Below the pieces are notes generated by a model. The model worked only from the letters and a program-made list of their open reading frames with translations, did no database searches and was not told where the DNA came from. Positions 12,801 through 27,800 of a DNA stretch of 64,000 bases are shown in pieces. Position 1 is the first letter of the stretch. Every line of letters starts with the position of its first letter. A program made the position numbers and the translations under genes. Source of the DNA: Siphonodentalium dalli (lineage: Eukaryota > Mollusca > Scaphopoda > Gadilida > Siphonodentaliidae); assembly GCA_032622095.1 (NCBI GenBank), contig CP136069.1:66551319-66615318 (forward strand), read 5' to 3'.

Positions 12801-15800
12801 CATGTGGGATAGTGTCACTAAATTCACCTCATTCTGCAAATGCCAGGCACACTATATCTAGGCTTCGTCTTCCACTTCTACCATCGATCACAGAAAGCCC
12901 CTAGCCCAAAATTCCCCTCCAGCATATTTCCCAGTCCGATCCACAGATTAATACCAATATCACATGTGTATCTCCCACTAAGTAAAGCCAACAGGGAAAA
13001 GAAAAACGAAAATAATTTTATTTGTCATCCATTTTATGGAAACTTAACTCCTTTCAAGGATAAACACACTGACAATTATTGCTTTCTTCTGAAAGATATC
13101 GAAGTAGTAATTGCTAGAAACCACATGCATGATTCTGCATGGTTACATCACTATTACTGGTATGTTGTAAAACAACACATGTTCCTATTTTAATTTGTAC
13201 TAATAAATGATAATGGTGACCAGAAGTTAGCCTCTAACGTTGTTGATGGTGGTATGAAGAACACTTAGTTAACTTGCAGATTTAACTTTTTTCATTGCAA
13301 AGTTTTATGTACAATATCAATTTTAAGCGGTGCCAAATGACAACACCCTCACATTACTTAAAAGTACTCAATGCAATCAGAGGGTTCCCATATCATCAAG
13401 ATACAACAACAACATTTCTTCAAAATACGCTTTAGTTATCAGAATCAATTAGTTGCAACAAAATAATGCTAACCGCTGTCAAATATTGTATAAAATCTCC
13501 TAAAACATGTTATTTATCAATATTTTGTTCAACATATGGCTGTATTATCACTTGAGTATTCACAAAATTTGGCCGTATTACCACTTGTTTTTAGAGTTAT
13601 CCATCTTCATCCACAATTTTTACCAAGACCATCCATTTGACAGCGTGTTTCTGGGCCACGAACAATTGAAATAACAAACTTAAAAAATTTATATCTGATC
13701 ACTCTGAGCTTTGATGGGTAGGTTACTCGACTCGAATCAAATATTTTTTACCCCCGAAGCAAAAGAAAAAGTAATTTAGGGGTGTTTTATTGGATTGAGT
13801 ACCTTTAACCTTTCAGATAGGTCGCCTCGAATATATAAGAGAATGCATTGGCTTAACACATATTAAAAATGATAAAATTGTCAAAGAATGTAGAAAAATA
13901 TTATAAAAATTGTTAAAAATTGTAAGAAAATATTATAAAATTGTTAAAGAATGTAAGAAATGAAAGTGTCAATGACACTGTAGCTCAACTTGGAAAGGGA
14001 ATAATTTAATGTATTACAGTCAATGGAGCGATTAGGAATGTGGAAAGTTGAATGTCTAATACTAGTTTATAGACATGAAGAGACCCCAAAATGACTCGTT
14101 CCCATCTACATGTCATTATTAACATTCAAGACAAATTTTATGATGATCAGAGTAAAGGTACGACCTGTAGCCCGTGCTAAAGAATTTAGTCATACAAAGA
14201 GTAAAATCCAAGATGCTGCTGGTGGCCATGTTTACGGCCGAATGACCCCAAAATGAGTCTTTCCCATCTACATGTCATCGTTAACATCTATGACAAATTT
14301 TATGACGATCAGACTAAAGGTACGACCTGTAACCCATGCTAAAGAATTTAGTCATATAAAGAGTAAAATCCAAGATGGCTGCTGGCGGCCATGTTTTTTG
14401 GCCAAATGACCCCAAAATTACTCGTTCCCATCTACATGTCAATATTAACATCCATGACAAATTTCGTGATGATCAGACGAACAGTACGACCTGTGGCCCG
14501 TGCTAATTGATTAAATTTTGAAATCCAAGATGGCCACTGGCAGCCATATTTTTTGTCCGAATGACCCCAAAATGACTCGTTCCCATTTACATTCCAATTT
14601 CAACAGCCATGACAAATTTTATGATGATCAGACTAAAGGTACGACCTGTAGCCCGTGCTAAAGGATTTAGTCATACAAAGAGTAAAATCCAAGATGGCTG
14701 CTGGCAGCCATGTTTTTTGGCCGAATGACCCCAAAATGACTCGTTCCCATCTACATGTCATTATTAACATTCATGACAAATTTTATGATGATCAGACTAA
14801 AGGTACGACCTGCAGCCCGTGCTAAAGGATTTAGTCATACAAAGAGTAAAATCCAAGATGGCTGCTGGCGGCCATGTTTTTTGGCCGAATGACCCCAAAA
14901 TGACTCGTTCCCATCTGCATGTCATTATTAACAGCCATGATAAATTTTATGATGATCAGACTAAAGGTACGACCTGCAGCCCGTGCTAAAGAATTTAGTC
15001 ATACAAAGAGTAAAATCCAAGATGGTTGCTGGCGGCCATGTTTTTTGGTCGAATGACCCCAAATTACTCGTTCCCATCTACATGTCAATATTATCATCCA
15101 TGACAAATTTCATGATGATCAGACGAACAGTACGACCTGTGGCCCGTGCTAATGGATTAAATTTTGAAATCCAAGATGGCCACTGGCGGCCATGTTTTTT
15201 GTCCGAATGACCCCAAAATGACTCGTTCCCATCTACATTCCAATTTCAACAGCCATGACAAATTTTATGATGATCAGACTAAAGGTACGACCTGTGGCCC
15301 GTGCTAAAGGATTTAGTCATACAAAGAGTAATATCAAAGATGGCTGCTGGCGGCCATGTTTTTTGGCCGAATGACCCCAAAATGACTCGTTCCCATCTAC
15401 ATGTCATTATTAACATTCATGACAAATTTTATGATGATCAGACTAAAGGTATGACCTGTAGCCCGTGCTAAAGGATTTAGTCATACAAAGAGTAAAATCC
15501 AAGATGGCTGCTGGCGGCCATGTTTTTTGGCCGAATGACCCCAAAATTACTCGTTGCCATCTACATGTCAATATTATCATCCATGACAAATTTCATGATG
15601 ATCAGACGAACAGTACGACCTGTGGCCCGTGCTAATGGATTAAATTTTGAAATCCAAGATGGCCACTGGCGGCCATGTTTTTTGTCCGAATGACCCCAAA
15701 ATGACTCGTTCCCATCTACATTCCAATTTCAACAGCCATGACAAATTTTATGATGATCAGACTAAAGGTTCGACCTGTAGCCCGTGCTAAAGGATTTAGT

Positions 15801-18800
15801 CATACAAAGAGTAAAATACAAGATGGCTGCTGGCGGCCATTTTTTTTGGCCGAATGACCCCAAAATGACTCGTTCCCATCTACATGTCATTATTAACATT
15901 CATGACAAATTTTATGATGATCAGACTAAAGGTACAACCTGTAGCCCGTGCTAAAGGATTTAGTCATACAAAGAGTAAAATCCAAGATGGCTGCTGGCGA
16001 CCATGTTTTTGGGCCGAATGACCCCAAAATGACTCATTCCCATCTACATGTCATTGTTAACATTCATGACAAATTTTATGATGATCAGACTAAAGGTACG
16101 ACCTGCAGCCCATGCTAAAGAATTTAGTCATACAAAGAGTAAAATCCAAGATGGCTGCTGGCGGCCATGTTTTTTGGCCGAATGACCCCAAAATGACTCG
16201 TTCCCATCTACATGTCAATATTATCATCCATGACAAATTTCATGATGATCAGACGAACAGTACGACCTGTGGCCCGTGCTAATGGATTAAATTTTGAAAT
16301 CCAAGATGGCCACTGGCAGCCATGTTTTTTGTCCGAATGACCCCAAATGACTCGTTCGCATCTACATTCCGATTTCAACAGTCATGACAAATTTTATGAT
16401 GATCAGACTAAAGGTACGACCTGTAGCCCGTGCTAAAGGATTTAGTCATACAAAGAGTAAAATCCAAGATGGCTGCTGGCAGCCATGTTTTTTGGCCGAA
16501 TGACCCCAAAATGACTCGTTCCCATCTACATGTCATTGTTAACATTCTTGACAAATTTTATGATGATCAGACAAACAGTACGGCCTGTAGCCCGTGCTAA
16601 TGGATTGAATTTTAAAATCCAAGATGGCCACTGGTGGCCATGTTTTTTTTCCGAATGACCACAAAATTAATCCTTCTGGTCTAAATGTTGATGTCAACAG
16701 CTACGACAAATTTCATAATGATCCGACCAAAGGTACGACCTGTAGCCTGCATTGTTGACGCCTTACGTACACACGCACACACGAACGACGGACGACAAAG
16801 CCATGGCAATAGCTCAAACTTTACAAAGTAAAGTTGAGCTAAAAATGGTAAAAAGTGTTAGGCCAATGCATTCTCTTATATATGCGAGGCGACCTATGGT
16901 CGACTCGCATATATAAGAGAATGCATTGGCACAGGGTATAACTGTAACCATCACAATGTGGTCAATGAACCGGTTCCAATGATATCCATATTTGTATGGT
17001 GTTATTGAGACAGACCGAAGATATTTTAGGCTGTTGAAGCTTTATTTGGGCGTTTTTGGCCGTTTTGTTGGGTAAAGGGTTAACTATCAACTTTTGTTCC
17101 GGAAGACGTTCATAATTTTGGATTTAAGTTATGGCCTGATTTATTTACTAGATATTCGCAGTTGGTAGCATGGACTGAGATTGCTCCCCAGTGGCTATAA
17201 GATCCCATTCCTCCAACATCTAACATAAACAGGGAATGAGACAACCATCCCTAGGACAACACTACGCAATCGAGCCAGGACAACCCAGCCCAAAAAAAGA
17301 ATGAACAACTTTCTTCAAAGCGTTATTTAAACGACGAATAAAAGAAACATGATGATAGAAAATTATAGTTGTGATACAATGAAATAAGTTATTTTTTCAA
17401 AAATGTTTTTTTTAAATTGAGCAATCAGGACAACCCAACCCAAAATACAGGTTGTCCCTGGGGTGGGTGGTACAGCAGAAACCCGGCTACATGCATTAAT
17501 AAAATACCTGATAGTGTAACTTGATGCAGTCTGTAGCGTTGATGAGACCTTTGTTCTTTGACGTGTTCTCTTCGATAAATACTGTTAATCTAGAATAACA
17601 CAAACAATAACTCCAACAAAATCTATTCCAAGGTTGGTCATTGTAACATCAAAGAACAAAGAAGCAGGATTGAGTTGGGGTAGCTATGGGAAACATGGGC
17701 TTGAATTGAAAATTCATTAATTGTGCCACTTGTTGAGAAAGTCAAAATCAGGTTTATCGCGTTACCAAAATTCACGAAGATGAACTAATAAAGGGCCATA
17801 ACTGTGCCCACAATATGCGGAGCTGGCCATTTTTCAAACTCGATCAAGATGGTGACGAGCAAGTTTAAAAACAACTCGACAAAAATTCAAGAATAATTTC
17901 CGAGAGATGTGACTGCAGCAATCGTACTTGGACTACGAAGGATAGAGCCTTATTTAAGTTTTTCTTAGTCAATAAATGGCAATACTTCTACTAAAATAAG
18001 CAAGTCAATGTTTAAAAAAAAAACCCAGCACAATTGCAACAAGAGCACTGCTTGGGCGTGGCAAAATATGCCCATGGTAATTCCAATAAAGGGCCATAAC
18101 TCTACTGAAAATTGGCGGGGGGAACCCAAATTTGAACTTGACCTGTATTTTGGGCTAGTAAACTCACATACCAAATTTCATTACATTCACTTCAGACTTA
18201 CTAAAGTTATCATCTGGAAACAAAAATAGAGTGCAAATTCCAACAAAAAGAGCCATAACTCTGGTCAAAATTGGCAGGCGGAACCAGAATTCGAACTTGA
18301 TCTATATTTTGTGCCAGTAAAACCACATACCTAATTTCAATCCATTCAGTTGAGACTATCTAAAGTTATCATCTGGAAACCAAAAGTCAGATGGACAGAT
18401 GGATGGACAGACCGATAACACGCCCCCTTTTTTTTAAAACGGGCATTTTACAACAATTGGTGGTGCAGGAGAAAAAGGGCATCAGAAGTGCCATATATGT
18501 AGAACTAGGCATTGTTCTCTTTTTTGTTTTATTGGGTTTATCATCATTATAAGTCACTAAACCATATCACATTAAAGGTACTCAATCCGATCAGACGGTT
18601 CCCATATCATCAAGATAAAACAATAACATTTCTTCAAAATATGCTTTAGTTATCAGAATCAATTAATTGCAAAAAAAAATAATGCTTACCACTGTCTACT
18701 ATCGTATAAAATTTCCCAAAATGTGTTATTTACCAACATTTTGTTCAACGAAATATGGCCGTGTTATCACTTGAGTATCACAAAATTTGGCCATATTACC

Positions 18801-21800
18801 ACTTGATTTTAGAGTTATCCATCTTCATCCGCAATTTTGTCCGAGACCATCAGTTTGACAACTCTTTTCTGGGCCACAAATAATTGCACATCTCGAGAAA
18901 TAACAAACTTCAAAAATCGATATCTGATCACTCTGAGCTTTGATGGGTGGGTTCCTCGACTCGAATCAAATATTATTTACCCCCGAAGCCAAAGAAATAG
19001 TAATTTAAGAGCGATAATTCGGATAATGCATCTTTAATCATACGTAGTTGAATTACAACAGGAATGAATATATGGCACATTGGAGTGACACTCAGTGCAT
19101 ATAAAGTCAAATTTGACAACAGAAACTTTGCATCGTTGTACAATCAATTTCTTTGTGGTCAATTCTACTATACACATACTTTTATGACTGAGTGGGAACA
19201 TACATTTAGTATAGAAAGTGTTAACCCTTCCAGGACTGGAGCTTTCTGAAATTTTGCGAAAACCCTGTGCCAATGCATTCTCTTATATATGCGAGTCTCC
19301 CAAAGGGAGCCTCGCATATATAAGAGAATACATTGGCCTAACAATATTTACCTTGACCTTGCAAGGCTCCCTAATGTGAGACTCGCATATATAAGAGAAT
19401 GCATTGGCACAGGATTTTCGCAAAATTTCAGAAAGCTCCATTCATGGAAGGGTTAACCCTTTCTATACTAAATGTATGTTCCCACTCAGTCATAAAAGTA
19501 TGTGTATAGTAGAATTGACCACAAATAAATTGATTGTAGGATGATGCAAAGTTTCTGTTGTCAAATTTTACTACACGCACTGAGAATGCACTGGCACCGG
19601 ATATTTAATGCTGCACCAGAGCAGCTCCGGTTATGAAAGGGCTAAACACTGCATGAGGTTAATACCTGTTCGTGTCATCTGGGAAATTCTCTTGTAGAGC
19701 TTCATGTAAGAAAAGATTCAATGTTGAAATATCTCGCCAATGTTCGTGGTATTTTATCTGTCAAATAAAATCATTATCGTTAATTCACTCTCCATTACTT
19801 TTTGATTGGACACCAGCACTCGTAATCACATACCTGTAACATATGTGTTATATCACATGACCGCATGAACCAACTTCGAATGCCTTGGGTCGTTTAATGC
19901 TATCTGGCGATTTTAAAGACCAACATAATTAACGGTGGGCTAGCATCACCAAATTCCCCTCTGGGAACCTCATTCTGCTGAGGCGTCTACTTCTATGGGA
20001 GACCTAGGTACAGATTGAAGTTCCCCAGTTGATGTTCATCTATTAGTCACATCGATTATGCATTTTATCTTCTGCAAATTAGGGGATATAGAAACTGAAC
20101 AGAAGGGAAAATGTAACTAAAAATTAAAAAAATTGTGATGTTAGCCTGCTGTGCGAGGTAGCGTCACTAAATTAAACCTCTGTGGACCTCATTCTGCAAA
20201 TGACAGGCACACTATTGCAAGGATTGCTATAGATGCATTGAGAGCTTTCCGATGAATGGCAACAAGCCATATTTCCGACTAAATCCTGAAAAGTTACCCA
20301 TAATTCTGCTGTCGTTAAGGAGTCGATTACTTAGAGCATTACTGTACTGGGCTCGTATTCATCAACTGTGTTTATTATATAAACACGGTTAGCTTATATG
20401 GTAGCGGCTGAACGTACAAGGTACCTTCGCTAGTGTTTACGACATACACTGCCATTGATATGACCCAATCTATCAGATTTGCTAATTGTCAATAGAAACA
20501 AACTCATGACTAAATCGCGAACACTACTGGATACAATTCACGTTTTTATTAAACATAGCAGTATAGAGACTCAAACTGAATCTATCATTGGAATGAGTTT
20601 TAAAGATATATATAGAGAATCTACAATGAGTTCCCAGTTAATAGCAGAATTTACAAAAAGAGTCCAATAAATTTGGCAAGATCCAGACCTAATGTACTGT
20701 AAGAGTTTTGTAAATTCCGCTATAAACTGGGGACGAGTTGTAGATTCTATTTATTACATGATCCAAAACCTCGACTAAACATACTTAAATCATCAAATGG
20801 GACGCGAAACTAACGGCTTCTAAAAGCCATGCGATGATGTTTCATGTAACTATGAGTTGTTAGCCTGTGTAAAGATATAGTCCCAGATAAATAAAGACTC
20901 TTTGGCATATTTAATGGCATATATTTAATGACATAACTCTTCATTCCTTATAGTTTGTTAGAAAAATATTGGAAGCCATAGCATTTTGAGACGTAGGGTA
21001 AGGAATGTAAACAGACGACAAATCGGAAGTCAAAGGTCACCGGGCACAATTTCCTGTTATTATATAGTTATGTAATATATATAGATACTTCCTCTCATCA
21101 GTGCGGTATTTCGATCCATGACCGTTCTCACGGTTGCTCACAATTGAAATGAACCAAACATGTACTTATGCGCATGATTTCATGTAACGGGTGATCAACA
21201 ATAGTGAAATCTCATTAATTGGATAATCCTATGCAGCGGTGATTGTACCGCGGCAATTACGTACATAGCTATACTGGTTTCGGTACATATTGGCCTTTTC
21301 AATAGCTTTGCAGGACTCAACTTTATAATTATATATAAAGCAGCCCTTGAAATTAGGAAAATGTCCCATGGCAAATTTAATGGCATGTTAGATGCCACAT
21401 GCTGCCACCGCATTTTCCACAGCATTGCTTATTGTCTAAATTCTACTTTTGGCAAAAAATAAACCTTGTTTTTATGGGGTATGTTCTAAAACTATTTTCA
21501 AAATTCCATTAAACTGCTCCAGGATCCAGCTTCCACCTCAAAATTCATGTCAGTTAGCTGTGATTTTCGTTGACCCAAACAGATGTGTCACCTTGTCGGA
21601 CAACCACTTACCTGTATTAGTTAACCTATAAAACCATAGCATTGCTTACTGCCTTGGCCAATTTCGAGGACTGATAAAGTAACTGAAGTTACTAAAACAA
21701 CAATATGGTTATTTGAGTTTCAAAGTCTAATATAACATGTCTAAATTTGCTCACCTTGTCAAAGACTTGTGTATAGAAATCGACCATTGTATCACCAGCT

Positions 21801-24800
21801 TCCATAAGAAAGAAGTACTGTAAAATGAGACACAGGAATTGTTATTGAAACTCCTAAAGGTTTTAAATTGTCTGATAATCTTGTACAATATCCAGACAAA
21901 ATCTTGTAATTGCTCACTTTTATCATGTTCTGTTAACATTAAGCCTTTCTATACTAATGGATTCTCCCACCAAGTTAAAAAAGTGTACATCGGAATGGTC
22001 TTTTATTGATTTGTAGGGATGCACAGGTGCAGGTGCACAGGGTCGCATATCTGTGCCAAGTTTTAACAAGAGCATCGCTAGGGCATGGCAACATGCACCT
22101 GTTGTAATTCCAACAAAGGGCCATAACTCTGGTAAAAATTGGCGTGTGCAGCCCAAATTTGAACTTGACCTGTATTTTGGGCTAGTAAACTTATAAACTA
22201 AATTTCATTCTATTCAGTTCAGATTTACTAAAGTTATCATCCGGACAATCTCGGACAAAGTTGCATCCAGGAACGGATGGACAGATGGACAATCAGATTT
22301 TTATCTGCCCCATCCCACCTCCCCCTACACGATAACTTTGTTATAATCGATATGAAATAACTGCGTTATGTTTTTATAAAAACTCTCCGGAACTGATACA
22401 ATTGCACAAACAAAATGTTTCTTTGAAAATAAACAAACACTTGCATCAGATTAGGCCTAAAAAAATAATATCTGTGTTTCCGCTAACGGGGTCCCAAAAA
22501 TGTTGGGTCGGTAGGTAGGTAAACTTTTTTTTCTTTTTTTTCTTTTTTTTTTAAACCTATTTTGGCGGGGCAACTTTTTGGGATAATATTTGTCTGCGAT
22601 TCATGATCAAACAACATTACTCATTTGTTCAATTTGAGTTTGCATCAGTAGAGGCAGTCACAGTTTTTTTGTAATTTTTGCATGGCTCCCATGGCATGTG
22701 TTGATGCCAAATTGGATTTGAGAAGAAATTAAAACACTTAAGGTTGTTGTTACACATTTTATTCAGGCATGTTTTCCATAGGGCCTGGCTACCACTGGGG
22801 TTAGACCAGATGTACACGCAGAGCATATTGGAGTAACTGTCTTGTAGCGGTCTCTCACGGACAACTTTATTTCACCCCCAAGCTCCCCGCATTGGACACA
22901 TCGATCAGACTCTCCCAGGCCTGTGGCATAGTATTGTGTCTCGAGTGGGCTGTTGCATTGTAACCCCTGTCGAGTAACAATTTGTGTTTACATGCGCGCT
23001 ATATGAAAGAAGTTGTGAGGAACGCGGTCAAGTTTATCGTGACGGCCTTTCGCTTTAGAAGTTTTATATAGGCCCGTGGCGACTGTTCCCTTATATACCC
23101 CTTCTATAGCATAATCAATGTTTCAATACAGTGGATCGAAACAAACATTCGCATTTCATGGACATAACACGTCTATATATTAATAGAAGTGTAGTGAAAT
23201 AGGGATCTCGTCGATTCATCCCGGGTACGAAACGACTTTGATTTGTCCCAACTTAGAAATTTACTTTGTCTTTAAACTGTGTAAATTTATATTTGGAAAA
23301 AGAGATTATTCCTTATAATTTCATCTCAACAGAATATATCAACACAACAGGCACTTTATTAGGCATCGCCATGACGTCGCTGTGACATAACTCCTATGCT
23401 CAACTGTCACTTTGAAGTGATCCTCCCTTAAGGCCCAAAAAAAAGGTGTTTTGATTCTCGGGCAATTTTTTTGAGAATCGATGAGGGAGCGAGGGTTTTA
23501 TTTTTATTTTTTATTTTTGTTATGGGGATAATGCCCATAGTTAGCATGGGTTATTATACCTTCCCAGGTTAAGAAAATCTAAGGAGAACATTGTTTTGAT
23601 ATAAACTAATGTAGTCCACTATAAAGAATGAAAAATTATCACATTATACTACCCGTACATCATATCTGAAATAAAGAATGACAAAAATATATGAAATTGT
23701 ACTATCTCTACATCATATAGGGATATACCAGAATGATATATATATATATACACTAGTACAATGTATATTTCAATTTCTGAACCATTGTTGATATATTTGA
23801 TATATGTACTAGTATGTACCTTTTTATAGTATATATCTATTTATATCAGACCTGTTTACTTTCATAATTGGAAATAGGGAGATTTGTCCTCAGAAATAGG
23901 AAAATTTAGTTAAAAATAGGGAGAATTTTTTCAATGTCAGTAACATGGAAAAAACACTTCATATTTTTTATTAAAATGTCATAGACTGTTTGTTGCATTT
24001 GGTTTGCATCTGCCACACCTCAGTTACCTATTTCTTGATTTTCTGCATTCAAAGGCACGCCCTTTCAGTAGTTTCACAGTTTAGTACAGCTATGATCTAT
24101 GCACAATTAACGGCCTTGACACAGACCGATTACCGAGTGTCTCTAATTTCTAAAATCACTGAATCATTGGGAATAAAATTACGATTTTTCGGTTGGATCA
24201 CGCTTTATTTCCATCAAGCCAAAATACACGATTAAAAATATATTTGCACACTATAAAATGGTGCTCTCGGATAATTTTGTCGCCAAATATATTCAGTGAA
24301 TTTAGAGAGAATACGCATGGACAGAATTGTTTCATTTGTTTGAGGTCCGTTCGATTTGCGGTCTCACGGTTACTGCGTATATAAAACACAGAATACCACA
24401 AAGACGGAAACGGACCTAAAACAAACAGAAAGTTTAAATCGGGATTATAAATTTTATATCTATCTATTTATCCATCTATTCTATAGTAACTATACATGCT
24501 AGCCATAAAAACTTCAAATACTATTATATTAAACCAGCATACACATCGCCAATACGCACCATATTTCTTTCCGGTTTGCGTTCCAGAAATTGGAAATCTC
24601 ATAATTGTTTTCCGCACGGTAACACATTTGACTTAATAAACTTAGGGGTTGGGCAGCTTGTGGTGACAATATACCTGGTATTATATATCGTTGCCTAGTG
24701 TCTGTTTTTGAATACCAACACATACACCATTGTATGTCTATCATATTCGATGTTTGAAAGATAACTAATTTCTCTTTTCTAGTTTCCTATTTTCGTGTTA

Positions 24801-27800
24801 TCAAATTGAAAATCGTAATAAAATGGTTCAACGCGGGCCTTTTTTCCAGACGCGGCTATGCCTGAGAATCAAAACACTTTTTTTTTTTGGCCAAATGTAA
24901 GTATTCTATTTAAATACACTTGCTCTTTCTAAGCCAATGGCAAAATGCTATAGAAAACGAAGTGGGTATAAGTCTAGACCAAGTCTTCTCAGTCCGAAAC
25001 AGCTTGGGATATCGGTTGGGTTGATGCTGCTTTGGAGTCCCGTCCCCTTAGTCTTCTATAATGGGCTGTCATTGAAAAGATGCACTACATTTGACTGTTG
25101 AGCCCGGGCATTCACGTAAACCCCTGAATGTGATTAATCACCTGACATGTCCATGATTAATCTGTCTTCAAAATGATATATCATATATCATGATAGAAAA
25201 GGGTATAGTGATGATACGATCGTTTAATATATTGTTTACATACATTTTCTGATCGACAATTCAAAATCCTCTGGAAAACAAGGCTTTGTTACTTAAAATC
25301 TCATTGCTTTGACATTCAATGAACGTCTAATACACGCATGTTTGATATCATCATGCATGGGAAAGGCTGCCCTCTATGTTCACGATTCTGGATGTAAAGT
25401 CCATTATAGAAATTATGGGACGGGACCTGTCAGCATCAACCTGACCGATATTCCAAGCTGTTGTGGACCAAGAAGAAGTAATTCTTGTGGATTCCCATGA
25501 TTCTATCACCTGTACGGATAACGAATTGCTTTGGATTCTGTTCGAGTTATGCGGCAGCATGATATTCCCCATTATATATGTTTAATTACTTATTGACAAA
25601 TGCAACCAATTAAGAGCTGCGCTTGACCCCCTCCCATGGCGCCTGATGCACGAAGAATACTATAGATGAGCATGATTATTATTACGCAACAACTCAACTC
25701 AATTATTGGAAACTCCTCACCACTGCCCCCTCTCCCAGCATCTCATCCCCTTTATCTCTCTCTCTCTCTTGTCCTCTCTATCTCTTTCTCATTCACAATC
25801 TCTCTCTCCCTGCTTCTCACGACATCATCATTACTATAATTATGATATTTTCATTCCTTCCCGTCCGACCCCCCTCTACACTTAATGAAGAGTGGGCGTG
25901 AAACAAAAGGGGAGCAAACTTAATAAAAGCCCTTGGGCTTGTTGTTTAATCCCCTTTCCAATCAATCGATTATTTTTATTATTCTATCTTACTGTAAAAT
26001 GTTTGTCAAATGTTTAAATATAATGTTATTATTTTGATTGGAATAAAATATGTTTACACCAATTTTTGTGGAATAATATTAATTAAGAGACCATTATTCC
26101 TTAAATAGGTATATACTCACCCTCATCGCTTGAAGGTATCCCACCAGACGATAATCATCCTTTAGAATTCTCACCAATCTAGAGCATACCCGGACGTACC
26201 TGTCCTCTATGTGTGGATAAAGACATTGGTTGAGAATGTATTGTAGAGGTTTCAAGTCAGACTCATCCAGTTCTGGTTTTGTTCTGTAAGATAAGTAAGG
26301 CCATTAAAATAAAACATCTGTGTTCTCAGGCAATTAGATCTCAATTTTGATGAGGAAGAAAGGTTATTTAAGAAATAAATACATTGCGCATTTTTGTGTA
26401 TTGTAGAATTTTACCACAAAGAAACTGATTGTAGGATGACGCGAAGCAGATTCATACAATCAATTTATGTGGTCAAATTTGGCTATACACGACAATGTGC
26501 AGTGTAATTATTTCTTTTGTAATTTAGCTGTATGTTTTGGTCGAATTTGTAGTGACAGATGTGCAACCTGCTATATAATAGCCCAGTTTTTATCTCTGCA
26601 TGGTATGAATTTCCACCAAACAGTTTTTCTCTTCGAACTGTAACATCAAACATAATGTCACTATTGAACGGCGACCCCTTTTTGTTGCCTCTCTGGCAAA
26701 AGACTTATTTTTGTTCTATCTTAAATAAAATTTAGTATTAGTAGGTAGCCAGTATGTCTCTTTCTATATCATGACATTAACCAATTCACGTGTGGTTTGA
26801 ATTATGAGCGTTCTGAAAATTTGACACAATACCAACCTTAATTCTTTTTTAACAGGCTTCTGAAAGAGAGCTTCGAATATTGTCTCAAAGTTCAAACTGA
26901 GAAATGAATCCTTTATCCCCTTGACTTGAACCTGTTGATGCAACAATTGATCTCTCTCGTGTATACGATCTGTCTTATGAGAGGAGTCAGATTTCTCATC
27001 GCCAGAAGTCTCATTCAGGCATTCAATGAAGATGTCGTACAATGGCTTTGATCTATAAACTGAAAGAGATTCAAGTTCAAATCAAGTCTTGAAATAGTGT
27101 TTGTCATTTGCAAAATGAGGTCGCCAGAGGGTGAGTTTGTGATGCTATCCCACACAGCGGGCTTGCATTACCAATTTCTAGTGCTGAATCGGTTGACCCA
27201 TTTTTGTAGCCGGTTAACCGCGATGTGTAACCGGATCATAACCGGTTATCCGCTATTTTCAACCTATGACTTTACACTGATTATTTACACCATAATATGT
27301 ACCAATATATCAGTATAATTTGATTTATTGACTGTATGGCAAACTCGCGTAATGTTTACACAGACATAGCTTCTATTAAACGAATGTAAATCACCAAACA
27401 CGAACGTCACAAAGCCACGTGTTGACAACTTGGCAGATGACACAGTGAACTAAAACTCAGTTTTTATAAATAGACATGTCATGCTTGACCTGTTTGTACT
27501 GCAGTTGCGACTGCTACCTGACTTGTTATCGTTCTCGTCTTGGGAAGAATATTGTGTGACCTATATACATGTTCGCACGTGCAAATATCAGCAGTGTTTT
27601 TTTTATTGCCATTATAGCGTTTGCGGGACTGGCCGATTATTAGGTCATGTGACTCAGGTATTCTAACTGCTGCGTGTTCTTTGACAATTTGAGATTGATA
27701 GGATCATGACTGATATCGATAAACACAATTATGAAGATTGTGAACTTTATGTAGTTAACAAATGAAAATTAAAAAAACAGCTGAAAACAGTGTTTTCTGT

